Shown here in pieces: positions 10,901-21,839 of a stretch of 64,000 bases of DNA. Where the stretch lies: positions 1 to 64,000 of the forward strand of contig WION01000153.1 of the NCBI GenBank assembly GCA_015039365.1, written 5' to 3'. The number at the start of each line of letters is the position of its first letter. Within the stretch, counting starts at the first letter, position 1. The translations under genes and the position numbers were made by a program. This DNA comes from Amanita rubescens. Taxonomy: Eukaryota > Basidiomycota > Agaricomycetes > Agaricales > Amanitaceae. Below the pieces are notes generated by a model that worked only from the letters and a program-made list of their open reading frames with translations, searched no databases and was not told where the DNA came from.

Positions 10901-13900
10901 AAATGTGGAATGTCACTCACAAACTGTTGGTCATATGAAAAGATATGATGCAACTGCCTTTCACAAAATGTGGAATGTCACTCACAAGCTGTTGATCATA
11001 TATGTGATACTGAGACTGCCATTGACAAAATGTACAATGTTGCTCACTCCCTGTTGGTCACAGGAAAAGATGTGATGAGATGCTTTCCACAAAATGTGAA
11101 ATGTCACTCACAAGCTGTTGGTCATATGTAGGATAAAATGTGATGAGACTGCACTTCACAAAATATACTCACTCCCTGTTGGTCATAGAAAAGATGTAAT
11201 GAGACTGCACTTCACAAAATAAGCAATGGCACTCACTCCCTGTTGGTCATAGGAAAGGCTGTAATGAGACTGCCTTTCACAAAATGTGCAATGTCACTCA
11301 CATCCTGTCCATAATAGGGAAAGATGCGATGAGCCTGCCATTCACCAAATGTGGAATGTCACTCACTTGCTATTGCTCATAGGAAAAGGTGTGATGACCT
11401 TCACAAAATGTGCAATGTCACTCACTCGCTGTTAGTCATTGGAAATTATGTGAGGAGACTGCTTTTCACAAAGTGTGCAATGTCACTCACTTGAAGCTGT
11501 TGGTCATAGGAAAACATGTGATGAGACTGACTTTCACAAAATGTGGAATGTCACTCACATCCTGTTGGGAAAGATGTGATGAGACTGGCTTTAATAAAAT
11601 GTACAATGCTACTCACTTGCTATTGGTCATAGGAAAAGAAGTGATGAGATTGGCAATTGCCATTCACAAAATGTGCAATGTCACTCACAACCTGATGGTC
11701 ATAGGAAAAGATGTGATGAGACTGCCTTTCACAAGATGTGCAATATATCACTGACTTCCTGTTGGCCATAGGAAAAGAGGTGATGAGACATTCACAAACA
11801 TGTAATGTTACTCACTTCCTGTTGTTCATAGGGAAACATGTGATGAGGCTACCTTTCACAAGACATGCAATGTCACTCACTCCCTGTTGATGATGGGAAA
11901 GATGTTATGAGACTGCCTTAAAAACCTTGAATGTTGCTCACATCCTGCCAGTAGTATGGAAAAATACATAGAACAGCTTTTCAAAAATTATTTGCCATGC
12001 TACTCACATACTGTTAGCCAAATTTTGATGGGGTCATCTCTTAAACCACTAAACCAGCATGGCATGCTGCTAACCTTCTATGTTTATAGGAAAAGATATG
12101 ACTTCACTGCTTTTCACAAAACTTACAATATCACTCACAATCTGTAGAACACAACAATGTGTTAAAATTGTGTTGTTGCAGATTTTGCACTCACTTCCTT
12201 TTAGAATGCAATTAGCATAATCAATTAAGAAAGGAAAATAATGCCACTGACTCTCTTTTGCCATAGTATTTCATATGACAAATTTTGAAATCTAAACAAA
12301 GTAGCACATACATCCTGTTTGTTTTGGAATAGTGAAGAGGCATTGAAAGGAGAAATATTCACTGTCTGTTGTTTTGGGACAAGATGTAATGTTTTTCAAC
12401 AGACAGAAATGAAATGTCACTTACTTCCTATTATTAATCCAATGAAGTTTGTTGAGATTCTCTTTCAGATAACAATACATATGTCACCAACTTTCTATTG
12501 TTCATTAAAGTATGTCTGACAAACTGCACAAACACTGATGTTGCTTACTTTCTTTAAGCAGGTCAGATGTGGTGTGATGCAGTGTTGTACTACTCACTCC
12601 CTGTCCATGAGAGACTAGGTTGACAGGTCTGCTTCCAATGGTAGATTAACTCACTTTCTATTGGTTATACATGATGCAATATGGGATCATTTTCCAAAAA
12701 TCAAAATTGAGTGTCAATGAGTGACTCACATCCTGTAGATTATGGGACAACACTGTTGACATAAAAGAAAGCATTACTCACAAACTGTTGCCATGAGGCA
12801 ATATAGATCCATGCTAGTTCTATGTCACTTACCCACTGATATCAATAACATCAGAGTATGCCATCAAGAATATGGTGACAACTAACCTGTGTTTCACTTA
12901 GTTGTTTATTCTGGAGCATGGCTAATTTTGTTTTCATGTCAAGGCATTGGAATGTTACTTACCTCCTAATGAACTTTTTGCTAAGTATTAATCATCCCAT
13001 ATGAAGGCCACCTACCACCCTGTCCACCTACTGCCATTTAACTTTTCCTATACTAATATGCAGTTTGATGAAGGTACATACCCAGAAATGTGGAAATTTG
13101 GAAAAAACTATTATAATGACCTCATCCCATGTCAAATCTTTATATTTCAGAACATGCCTGACCAATGTCAATGTTAGTTAGTGACATTTTGAATGTGACA
13201 CTCACTGAAGTGCAGATTTGACACAAAGGTCAAGATTGTTTTTCTGTGTTGAAATAAACAAGTGACGTATGCTGTCATCATCTATTGCATCAGCAGTTTG
13301 CTGAGTTAATTCAGCACAATTCTTCTCTGGTAAATCCATGTCTAGGAAACAACATTACTCCCAATTTTCAGGAAGAAACCCTCATAATTCTCACCTTCCA
13401 ATCGCACATATGTCTTAGGAGGATATTTGGCATTGAAAACTTTAGGAAGGTAAACTTCCTGAAAAATTATGTCAGCGATTTCCCTGGCTCTCTCCCACCT
13501 ATCTTCATCCTTTGAATCAGTCAAGTTGACAAATGCAGTGGCTATTTGACCATCAAATTTAGTGAATATAGCCACCAAAGGAACTGTAAAGGGCATATTT
13601 ACTAGTCAGTAAACTGTAATTTGGTACTTAGTAGATTTTGTGGAAATTTAGCAAAAGGAAAGAGAGGTAATAACAGTTAAGGATAAACAATCTCCCCAAA
13701 TAACAAGATGAGATATGAATTAATTAGGACTTACCTCTGCCTGTCCCTTTATTGAAGAACTCAAGTTCTGCAGGTAGAATGGGACGAGGGCTGTCCATGG
13801 GTATACAGTACCTACAGGAAACCAGGTCAGACAGTACCATAAAGGAATAAAACAGCTTCAAAAGATACCAAATTGCATGCAGCTGATTCTTTAACTCAGT

Positions 13901-14434
13901 TTCTGCAGACTTGTTTTCAATGAACTTCCAAGCATTCTCCAATTCCTCAGCTGAACCAGATTCAAAACCCTGAGAGTCATGGAAGATAAAGTTACTTCCA
14001 GGGTATGTAATTTGATGCTCAATATTATGCAGGCCTCTCTATTATCATTGCACTGTGTGAATGGGTACAATCATACATCAGTACCTGACTCACCTCTATT
14101 GATGGCATCAAGTGAATCACAGATTGTTCAAGCTGATTACCTGCAAGAAACTCAACAGTCTAAGGAAACACAAAACTCAGACTGACTTACCATCCTTGTT
14201 ATATATGATGGGATTTGTCCCCTTTCCTACACCACAAACCTTCTCAAGGATGGTTGTCTTGCCTGCATTAGCCCTCCCAATGAGAAGGATGTGAAAATAT
14301 GGGCATAGGTAGTGATCCCTGAGCATTTTAACATGCATCTCATCTTGATCTAATTATATGCATTAGTAGTGGTTGAGGATTAGTATTACTGACCGTAATG
14401 CCAAGGCATACTTACTCAAAGAAGGTGCAGCCAT
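7968..14434 (-). CDS. P-loop GTPase-like protein with an internal array of ~68 codon-sized micro-exons
   Basis: The start ATG is at 14434 and the stop at 7970-7968. Exons read by eye: 14416-14434, 14191-14349, 14094-14140, 13869-14038, 13735-13811, 13395-13583, 13206-13341, 13082-13157, then tentative 13016-13019, 12963-12965 and 12887-12896, then 68 micro-exons from 12835 to 8572, then 8471-8495, 8340-8390, 8264-8269 (tentative), 8021-8192 and 7968-7972. The sum is 1359 nt, about 452 residues, with no stop. The N-terminal half is a G domain: GRANAGKTT (Walker A, about residue 33), HDSQGFE (G3), FTKFDG (G4-like), as in Agaricomycete GTPases of unknown role. The C-terminal part is helical (CVTDLIQE, then HEIFSMFGDKQRHF). 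The micro-exons supply about 70 charged residues in between. The gene is much richer in A+T than its neighbours. The G domain is certain; the use of every micro-exon is inferred. Confidence 0.72.
9694..9699 (-). other. 6-nt micro-exon (probable fused pair)
   Basis: Between an AG acceptor and a GTGAG donor lie six bases instead of three, reading CAAGCA on the gene strand. CAA is itself a common 3-nt micro-exon in the array. The simplest reading is clean loss of one intron between two micro-exons. The frame is kept. Confidence 0.6.
11491..11496 (-). other. 6-nt micro-exon (probable fused pair)
   Basis: The gene strand has CTTCAA between AG and GTGAG. Both CTT and CAA occur repeatedly as single micro-exons, so this is best explained by exact loss of one intron, or by a duplication of exon sequence that kept the frame. 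Confidence 0.6.
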
Positions 14435-17163
14435 AATTGGTGTTGTTCTAGAATCACAATGAGATTGTTTGGTGAGGGGTGGTGAAAAGGAAATGCCTTC
14501 TTCCACAGAAAAGTACACCAAAGAATTGAATGATGAGAAAATGCTATAGCTGGGTGGGCAGCGGCGAGCGGGTCGAGATCAACAAGGTGCGTCAGGTGAC
14601 CGTGCGACAGGCAACAGCCAGTTAGAAACGATGCTCCGAGAACTTCGAGAGACGATGCGAGAACTTCAGAGCACAGAGCGATGCGAGTCACTACTGTGTG
14701 GCACGGACCCGGGTACGAGCGAAATCGGATGGTGCGTGTGTCGAGAGTGCGTAACCTTATGTTCAGGCTGAGGCTGCGGCGCCACTGATCCTCGAACCAG
14801 GTCGCTCTCAAACCCAGTCATATATATTTGGTTTCTCCATTCAGCAACATGGATACCAGGCCCATCTCACCCTGTCTTATTCTAGCCTACGGATTCTCAG
14901 GCTAGTGACGCAACAATCTGGACGGGCGCTCGGCAAGCGAAGGTGCTCCGTCCCTTCGTTGACCCCGCTTCCTAGGGCTACAAACTGTCCACGCTCCCCA
15001 ACCACCCTTTTCGCGTCCCCGCCAATTCATTGAAACCTAACCAATCTTCAATATAGTCGAGCCAACGAACGTATGAAAACATCGAAAAGAAGACTGGTCA
15101 CTTGTGGATCTCTGCCAACATCTACCACGGCCTGGCGATATGCGGAGGATGAGGCTAAGCGACGCATCCTACCAAGCAAAGGATTGGGTATACTAGCCGT
15201 TCAGGCCAAGTATGGCGCAAGGGTGGAAAATGACAGACGGACATAAGGGGTAAGTCCGCCAGCCAAGACAATTCCTGCCTCACTAGTCCATTTCCGCAAT
15301 TTTGCCCCAACTCCGGAGCGACTCTGCCTCTCAAGTACTCCAACTTAAGCTCTACTAGTCTAAAATTCCCTCATTCATGTCCCCCCTACCTGCCAGTCCC
15401 ACGATGCCTTTGTCACCCCGTGGCCGTCAGCGGTCGCAATTCTGCCTTTTTATTCAGCGCTATCCATCTCCCCAGCATGCCCAAATACCTACTAGTCTAG
15501 GTGCCATCGCCTCTGACGAACGTGTATCTGGCGTGCCCTACACCTTCTTCTCCGTCTGCCACTAGCTCGCCTGTTCCAAATCTGACGCGTTCCTTTTCAT
15601 CTGCTGCCCACGTTTCTCCTGTTCCGTTGCCCCGGTGACTCGGTTTCTATTACTACAACAACCTGCGCGGGGGGCGGTGACGATGCTTTTGAGGTAGGTG
15701 GGTCCTGCTTACCTACAGTCTACCTGCAAGCCCTTAGTCATACCGCACCCGCCGGGCGTTCGTATCGTGCACCTCGTCTATCAAGTCCCATCGACGGTCA
15801 ACTCGAGGTGAGCGAAAGAAAATCCAGGAGTTTTCGCTCACCCTTTCTCAAGCTGTTCGGTATTAGATCCACGGAGGGAAAGGCTGCGGCGAAACATGGC
15901 AAGCTGCAGGGCTAGTTGATGTTCTTTTTTGTTGTTTTTATCCATTGCGTCGTTTGCCAGAGATTGCAAAACAAGAAAACCGCCGGAAGCTGGAAGTGGC
16001 TCGTCGTCGCCCAAGCGTGCTTGTTTGGCGCCCACCTGGAAATGATTGGACTTGCGCGAGCCTATGACAGACAAAATCGAAAATATGACTGCATCAGGGT
16101 ACGTATATGCGCATATTAACTAATGCAGGGTGAGATGTCCGTCGGGGCAATTGCCCGTCCCGTCACAGTGATTCTGACAGCTGCGGACCCGGAATCGACC
16201 TCGCTGCTCGCCCCTACCACACGTACAACACTAGCAATACATCAAATGCCCAATCTGCTCGGCGTTTTCTGCTTGTTGGGTAACTTTGTTGTTTCAATTC
16301 GTCTTCTGACTCAACAGAAATCTCCCCTACGTCCTCTACCTGGTGCCACTGCACATCAAACGACTCGGATTATGGTTTCATCGCAACCACTACTAACCAA
16401 CTTTTACTACCTGCAGTATGGTTCATCATAGCACTTTAGTCTCGTCTTATCATGCTCTCTCCTAACCACCATTCCCTAATCACTCGTATTTGCACTGACT
16501 TTCATTAGTAACTCTGCTCTAGTTCCGTACCATGTATAATTCCATACAGAGAAGCCCCTTTCGAAAGGGACTTGAAAATTATCTTAGTTAAAAAATAATG
16601 CGAGTTGCGAGTTGCGTACCAGACCATAAAATGCCATGGACATCATCCACTATTGCAGTCCGCCTGAACCTCATCAACTTGGAGTGCTTGCCACGGGTTG
16701 CTGGGAGCCCCAGCCTTGAGGCGTACAAGCGGCGCAATCATGTTTCGAAGTCATCGCGTGCTTCGGCCGGCAAGTGGTTCGTTTGCCGGTCTCGTTGCGG
16801 CCTTGTTTTTCGACATGAATGGTCTTGGATGTCACCGGATTAGGCTCGATGTTGCCAAGCTGCGGACTAGATTTATCAGAAGAGTTTATATGGCATTGAC
16901 TGAACTTTATCATCACCAGCCTGAGCACGTTCCCACTTTTATGCACCGCTTTCATTTCTACATCATCACTCTCGCCAACGTAGCCTGCGCAGTTATGAAT
17001 GATACCGTCCGAGGCTTGAACGTCCTCTTTATTTTTGGATGCGGGTTTCTTCTTATTCCTGTTCCATCCTTTGCGCAAAGCCAGTTGATTATCATGTTTT
17101 TCTTATTACAAGGAATCGGGAATTGTGCTCAATATAAAGATAATATAAAACATTACTTTTAGT
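14435..17163. other. Stretch with unassigned open frames
   Basis: No recognised gene. Composition returns to the window average past about 14,550. A long open frame without a clear start runs on the plus strand at about 15,590-15,915 (SVSITTTTCAGGGDDAFE at its beginning, stop at about 15,915) and may be an exon of an unknown gene. At 16,123-16,431 a frame contains an intron-like break ending in CAACAG. On the minus strand 16,674-17,078 encodes a lysine-rich peptide. None has a family signature and each may be chance or relic sequence. Confidence 0.3.
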
Positions 17164-17350
17164 TTACGACACATCTTCCTCATGATCAGAAAGGCTCCGT
17201 TTCTGACCGATGTCAGGGGTCCCTGAAGAACTTGCCTGATTATCAAGCCTTTCTTCTTAGATTGCTCGCTTGCATCTTCTTCGCTGTCGTCGTCGGATAT
17301 GATCAGGTGGCTTTTTATCTAACATATACGGTGGTAATGTCAAAGCGGCG
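17164..17350 (-). pseudogene. 3' fragment of an acidic protein gene, copy B
   Basis: On the minus strand this segment repeats the acidic tail seen at 5461-5685 (DDDSEEDASEQSKKK, then GQKRSLSDHEEDVS and a stop at 17,166-17,164). The two copies differ by small indels in the middle and share further sequence toward the amidase. It marks one end of the duplicated block. Confidence 0.4.
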
Positions 17351-17700
17351 CGGGAAAGGCACATCAGCGGCAACGTCAAATGCCATATTCGTCTAATAGT
17401 CTAGGGACGGGAAGAAATGACTCAGGATTAAGCTTTGCCACGCAATCATTGCATCCGAGTCACCAGTACGTACTTATGTATTGCCATTGAAGCAACAGGA
17501 CCTTATGGGGGTCAGGTCAAGTCATGGGATCCCAAGGGCAGTACAAGGACATTGACTAAACGTCTCTGGAGGACCTGCATACAAAACCTGTCACAGCGGT
17601 TGGACACGATCGCCACATGGTCACGAGTGCCGCTGGGTGCTTCTTATTCCGTCGGCAATCAGCTATATAACCATGCCGCGTTATCAGGATAAGCATACCA

Positions 17701-19976
17701 ATGGCAACCCAGGGCAAAGGCTGGAGACAGCTCGCAGAAGACAAGAGGAAAAGAAGAGATGACCTCCTGCCCACACAGTGGATTCTCTCAAATCCGCCTC
17801 CCGCAAGTCTGTTGGATGTCACACAGATCCCAGAACAATCAAAGATTTTGACCGAGAAAGAGGTAGAGATAACAAATACACTAGTTGAGGTTTTACTCGA
17901 GAAAATTGCGAACAAAACATGGTCTGCTGTTGAAGTCACCACGGCTTTTGCCAAGCGGGCTATAATTGCTCAACAGCTAGTGAGTCCAAGGTAGTCGATC
18001 TTGAACGTTTTTGAGATGCTTTGTCCAGACAAATTGCCTCACCGAGATATTCGTTGACCGTGCATTGAAGCGTGCGGCATGGTTGGATGAACAATTCGTG
18101 AAAACGGGCAAAACCATTGGGCCCCTACACGGTATGATCATGTCATTTGTACACAGGACGGCTCGTCCAGCATCCAACCAGGCCTTCCGATATCTCTCAA
18201 AGACCAAATCGATGTGAAAGGCATAGAATCTACTATGGGTTTGTCAACAGGAGACCTTGCTACGCCTTGAGTCTGATCCGCTTTTTCTCAGGGTATACGA
18301 CTTGGATTGGGAATTTTGCCGAACAAAATTCTGTCCTTGCAGACATACTAGAATCACAAGGGGCCGTCCTATATGTCAAGACAAATCTGCCTCAGACACT
18401 GATGGTGTGTATCTCTTTTCCGCGAAAAGCGTCGCATTTATACCGCATATAGTGGCCAGAGACATATAATCATATATTTGGAAGAACTGCTAATCCATTC
18501 AACCGCGCTCTCACGTCAGGAGGTTCTTCTGGAGGAGAAGGCGCGCTTGTTGGTAAGCCAACTCCTCTTCAAGTACGAACCGACGGTCTGAATCATTCGT
18601 AGCATTGAAGGGAAGTCCACTGGGTTCGTCTAAATTACCCTTTATATTTCAACTAATTAAACATCCCTTCAGGCGTAGGTTCTGACATTGGAGGGTAAGA
18701 AATCTGCACCGTCAATCCCATTCCAGAAGCTCTACACGACTGAACCTCGACCGTAGATCCATCCGTATTCCGTCAGCGTTCAATGGCTTGTATGGACTTA
18801 GGCCATCGTATAATCGGATGCCATACTCCGGATGCGTCAACTCGCTTGATGGACAGGAGGCAATATCGTCTGTACTAGGGCCGATCACGACAAGCATTGA
18901 AGGAATCAAACGATTCATGAAGATTGTACTTGATGCGCACCCGTGGAACAGGGACCCGATGATACTGAGAATGCCTTGGAACGAGAGGGCATACAACCTC
19001 GCTGAACACGGAAATGGCGGGCAATTGTGCTTTGGAATATTGTGGCACGATGGGGTCGTCCATCCACATCCTCCGGTGACTCGAGCGTTAGAAATCGTGA
19101 AAGCAGCCCTGCTTGCCAAAGGGCACCGAGGTGCGTATTGGAATGACAACCGAAATTGAGCTCACCAAAGTCGCGACAGTCATCATTTGGAAACCCCACA
19201 AGCTGTTTGAAATAGGCGAAGTCGCTGTGAGTGGAGCAGCCAGCGAAAATCATTTTTAACTGATATTCGGAAGTCTCACCTCTACACTGCGGACGGAGGA
19301 GAAGACTTTCTTGCATGTACGGCACCTACAGGAGAACCGGTCATAAAAACGATGATTCCGCAACCTGGCGAACACCCTACTTGGCCAAAGCCAAGCAAGA
19401 TGGGAGAGATCCCGGATTGGGGTTCTAGAGGGGGAAAGAGCCTCACAGCGTATGAACTGTGGCAAGTACACAAGCAGAGGCGTGAGCTAAGAAGGGAGTA
19501 TCTCGAATACTGGCAAGCCTCGGCCAGTGAGACAGGTACAGGCCGTCCGATTGATGCTATCATTGCCCCCGTGGCGCCATATCCGGCACCACCGCACGGA
19601 ATGGACAAGTGAGTAACATAAACACAAATTACAAATGACCACATAATTGGCGTCTTAGGTATACTCAGTATACCGTCATATGGAACCTTCTTGATTATCC
19701 TGCGCTTGTAATACCGATAACGAAAGTCGATCCCCAAAGGGATATCAAACGGACCCGGAGCGAATTCTTTGGGGAGTATGACCGCCAGGTATACGAATTC
19801 TGTATGTGTCCGCCTCTGAGTTGGCCAGGGATTAGCGCTGAGATTAAACAGACGAGCCCGAGCTGTTTGAGAATGCACCTGTGTCTGTGCAGGTAGTTGG
19901 ACGTACGCAAGACGACGAGGCAGTGATTAGGCTGAGTGAGATTGTTGCGGGTGGAGTCAGAGACTCGGGGGCGTGA
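17701..19976 (+). CDS. Acetamidase-type amidase, copy B (apparently intact)
   Basis: This amidase-signature hydrolase starts MATQGKGWRQLAEDKRKRRD; the first exon is 17,701-17,979. About twelve exons separated by 45-65 bp introns give LHGLPISLKDQ (catalytic Lys), TSGGSSGGEGALV and VGSDIGGSIRIP (Ser-cisSer-Lys triad region), then a conserved C-terminal half ending with YEPELFENAPVSVQVVGR and a TGA at 19,974-19,976. Length, about 550 residues, fits fungal acetamidases/general amidases, which release ammonia and a carboxylic acid from small amides. It is the inverted paralog of 2838-5115, and unlike that copy it keeps the frame at the last two exons. Exact substrate cannot be told from sequence. 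Confidence 0.82.
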
Positions 19977-21839
19977 GGGGCAGATTTTGGGTCATGTCGA
20001 ATGATCACCCGCAACCTTAGTTTATGGTTCTTCTCCCATTCATCACTCGCGAGATCCTTTGTCACCTGTCATATCCATCCTCATATTAGCACAAAAAGGC
20101 GAAACCGCGCAAGAGGAAAAAAACCGCGCACCGGTTCTTTTCGCCTCGGTTATCCTTTCTAAAAGCTGCTCGAGTAAATTTTGTTCCGATTCAGACCACG
20201 CTTGTTTGTACGTCTCCGATTTGGGTTTGGTGAGTTAAGCCTGAGGGTTTGAGGAGGATGTTCTGCGTCCCTCCGCAGATGTGGAGTTACCGTTGGTGGA
20301 AACCGAGTATCTGCCGTTGCACCGTGCATACCAAGCTGCACCTCTCTACAGTTCGAGATCCACAGCTCTTCCGAATCCACACTGGCGCATGGTCAAGCGG
20401 TGCACGGACCATCGCTTTTAGGTCTGACCCGACGCGATCCTCTTTTGGAAGCTGTCAACTTTTCAATTGCGCTGCAGGTAAGGTCGCCCACGGTAATGAG
20501 GGAGAATCGGTCAAGGTCTGTTGCTATTGGCCAGTGGGAGTAAATATACACAAACACTATCGGACTGCGCCGGGACTTCTTTTAACTTTTACGCAACATT
20601 TTCTACACTTCTTGGAGGCCCACGGAGCAGCGACGATGAGGTTTTACATAAAGCAATATAATGACCAAAGCTATGGAGTACAAGTTTGCTGCCTCAGGCC
20701 ACGAATATGCACTTGAAGCAGGTATTACGCTGGCGCTGGATGTTGAATGTACGTCTTCCATCAGATGCTAATTCTTATGAATCCAATACTATTTGTTAGT
20801 CATTACCATCAATCTACTGCATATTGGGCAGACCTAAAGCGATAAACCTTTCAAGCCATCTAACCAAAAGACCCCGACCGTAGGAAGGGCATGAGGCTCC
20901 CGTCTTTTTCCAAGGTTTTCAGTTCGGAATCGAAACCGATAACTGCGACTCCACCCTTTTCCTGTGATAGAATCCACACGCTCGGCCTGGAGCACGATCT
21001 TTGCCTGCTCGACGCACGAGACGCTCGCACCGTTATCCTGGGTCCATGGTGCTGGTTCTGAGGAACCACGTGGCGCTGCTTGTGCGCTCTCGTTTCCTGC
21101 TTTAACCTACGTTTGCACCATCTCGCATAGGTAAGGAAACGGGGATGGATGGAGATCGTGTGGCCTTCGCGGGCAATGAGAATTCTATTCCCAAGCGTCT
21201 AATATACAAGATTCCACGGTTGGACTCTATCACCAAGGTCACCGCTAGAATATGTGGGAGTCTAGTATCGTGCGTGATAGAAACTGAGAGACATATTGAA
21301 TGGCATGTGGTATCAAACTAGCACTAACGAAAAGAAGTATATGTCTAGAAGAAGGAACGTGGTATATCCAAGCGCGTTCTCTTGAATGAAACAAAGGGTG
21401 GCTTCTCGAACGGTGAAATTCGGTTTCGAGGCGCGAGGTTGATCGTACCGAGATAAACCTCTTGGGTCTCGTCGAGTCCCAGTACCATGTCGGGTAATAC
21501 ATGGATCGATGACCTTCTAGCTTTCTCTCGACAATATACGCATAACATTAACAATGGTATCTTACGGAACAAGGGGTTTTAGGCATCAACAACTGAACGG
21601 ACAGAGGGAAGAGGGCGACCGATAGTATGCTCAATTCCGATTGGAGTCCTTGTTCAGCGTCCTCGTCTCTCTCCTGACTTCTTTTGATACTAAAGAAGAT
21701 CTCTATTTCATCCATTCAGCGCCGTTCGCGTCAGCAGTAGCAGCACTTACGCGATGTTCAAAGGCGTCTCATTGATCTGCGTATGGTAGAATTCTATCCA
21801 GTCAAACGTTAGCCAGTACCCCTTTATGCAAATGAAATC
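19977..21839. other. Intergenic stretch with F-box relic
   Basis: Apart from the F-box fragment at 20,690-20,960 no gene is supported. A plus-strand frame at 20,249-20,716 and minus-strand frames at 21,245-21,572 have no family features. Part of 20,530-20,640 resembles 24,395-24,510, extending the direct duplication upstream. Confidence 0.35.
20690..20960 (-). pseudogene. Duplicated 3' fragment of the F-box gene
   Basis: Bases 20,690-20,960 repeat, in the same orientation, the 3' flank and last coding part of the F-box gene at 24,640-25,656. The minus strand still reads LEKDGSLMPFL before diverging. The flanking non-coding sequence (for example the tract around 20,770-20,860) also matches 24,560-24,660. 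Only the C-terminal tail is present, so it is a relic. Confidence 0.6.

Larger units (their letters stand above)
8572..12835 (-). repeat. Tandem intron array with 3-nt micro-exons
   Basis: About 68 units average 63-64 bp. Read on the plus strand a unit looks like a minisatellite; on the minus strand each is an intron beginning GTGAGTGACATTGC and ending CCTATGACCAACAG, followed by a few bases before the next GT. I checked every boundary by eye: 66 gaps are exactly 3 nt and two are 6 nt (9694-9699, 11491-11496). All introns start GT (mostly GTGAG; also GTAAG, GTTAG, GTCAG, GTGTG, GTGGG, GTTGG, GTATG) and end AG. Micro-exon counts: GGA 12, CGA 9, GAA 8, CTT 6, TTT 6, GAT 6, CAA 4, AAA 4, GTT 3, ATT 2, six singletons. 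Units in about 8680-11,950 are near copies; those at 11,950-12,835 and the two nearest 8572 have diverged but keep the GT, the AG and the 3 nt spacing. Confidence 0.85.

Noticed and set aside
8742..11754. Plus-strand open frames through the repeat (8742-9122, 9874-10,152, 11,410-11,754)
   Set aside because: They are repetitive readings of the minus-strand intron units, broken at irregular places, with no start context or domain.
8680..11950. CRISPR-like array (regular ~60 bp repeats with short variable spacers)
   Set aside because: The variable part is only 3 nt, the host is a eukaryote, and the repeat carries splice signals on the gene strand.
8572..12835. Reading each 3-nt exon as exactly one codon (phase 0)
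   Set aside because: This frame is also open, but it does not connect with the conserved downstream exons CVTDLIQE and HEIFSMFG; the phase with introns after the second codon base does.
14416..14811. 131-codon minus-strand open frame overlapping the GTPase start
   Set aside because: No family features; it covers the promoter and first exon in a different frame from the one leading into the G domain.
2838..19976. Amidase copies as terminal inverted repeats of a large DNA transposon
   Set aside because: The arms are ordinary exons and introns with unequal ends, no target duplication and no transposase between them.
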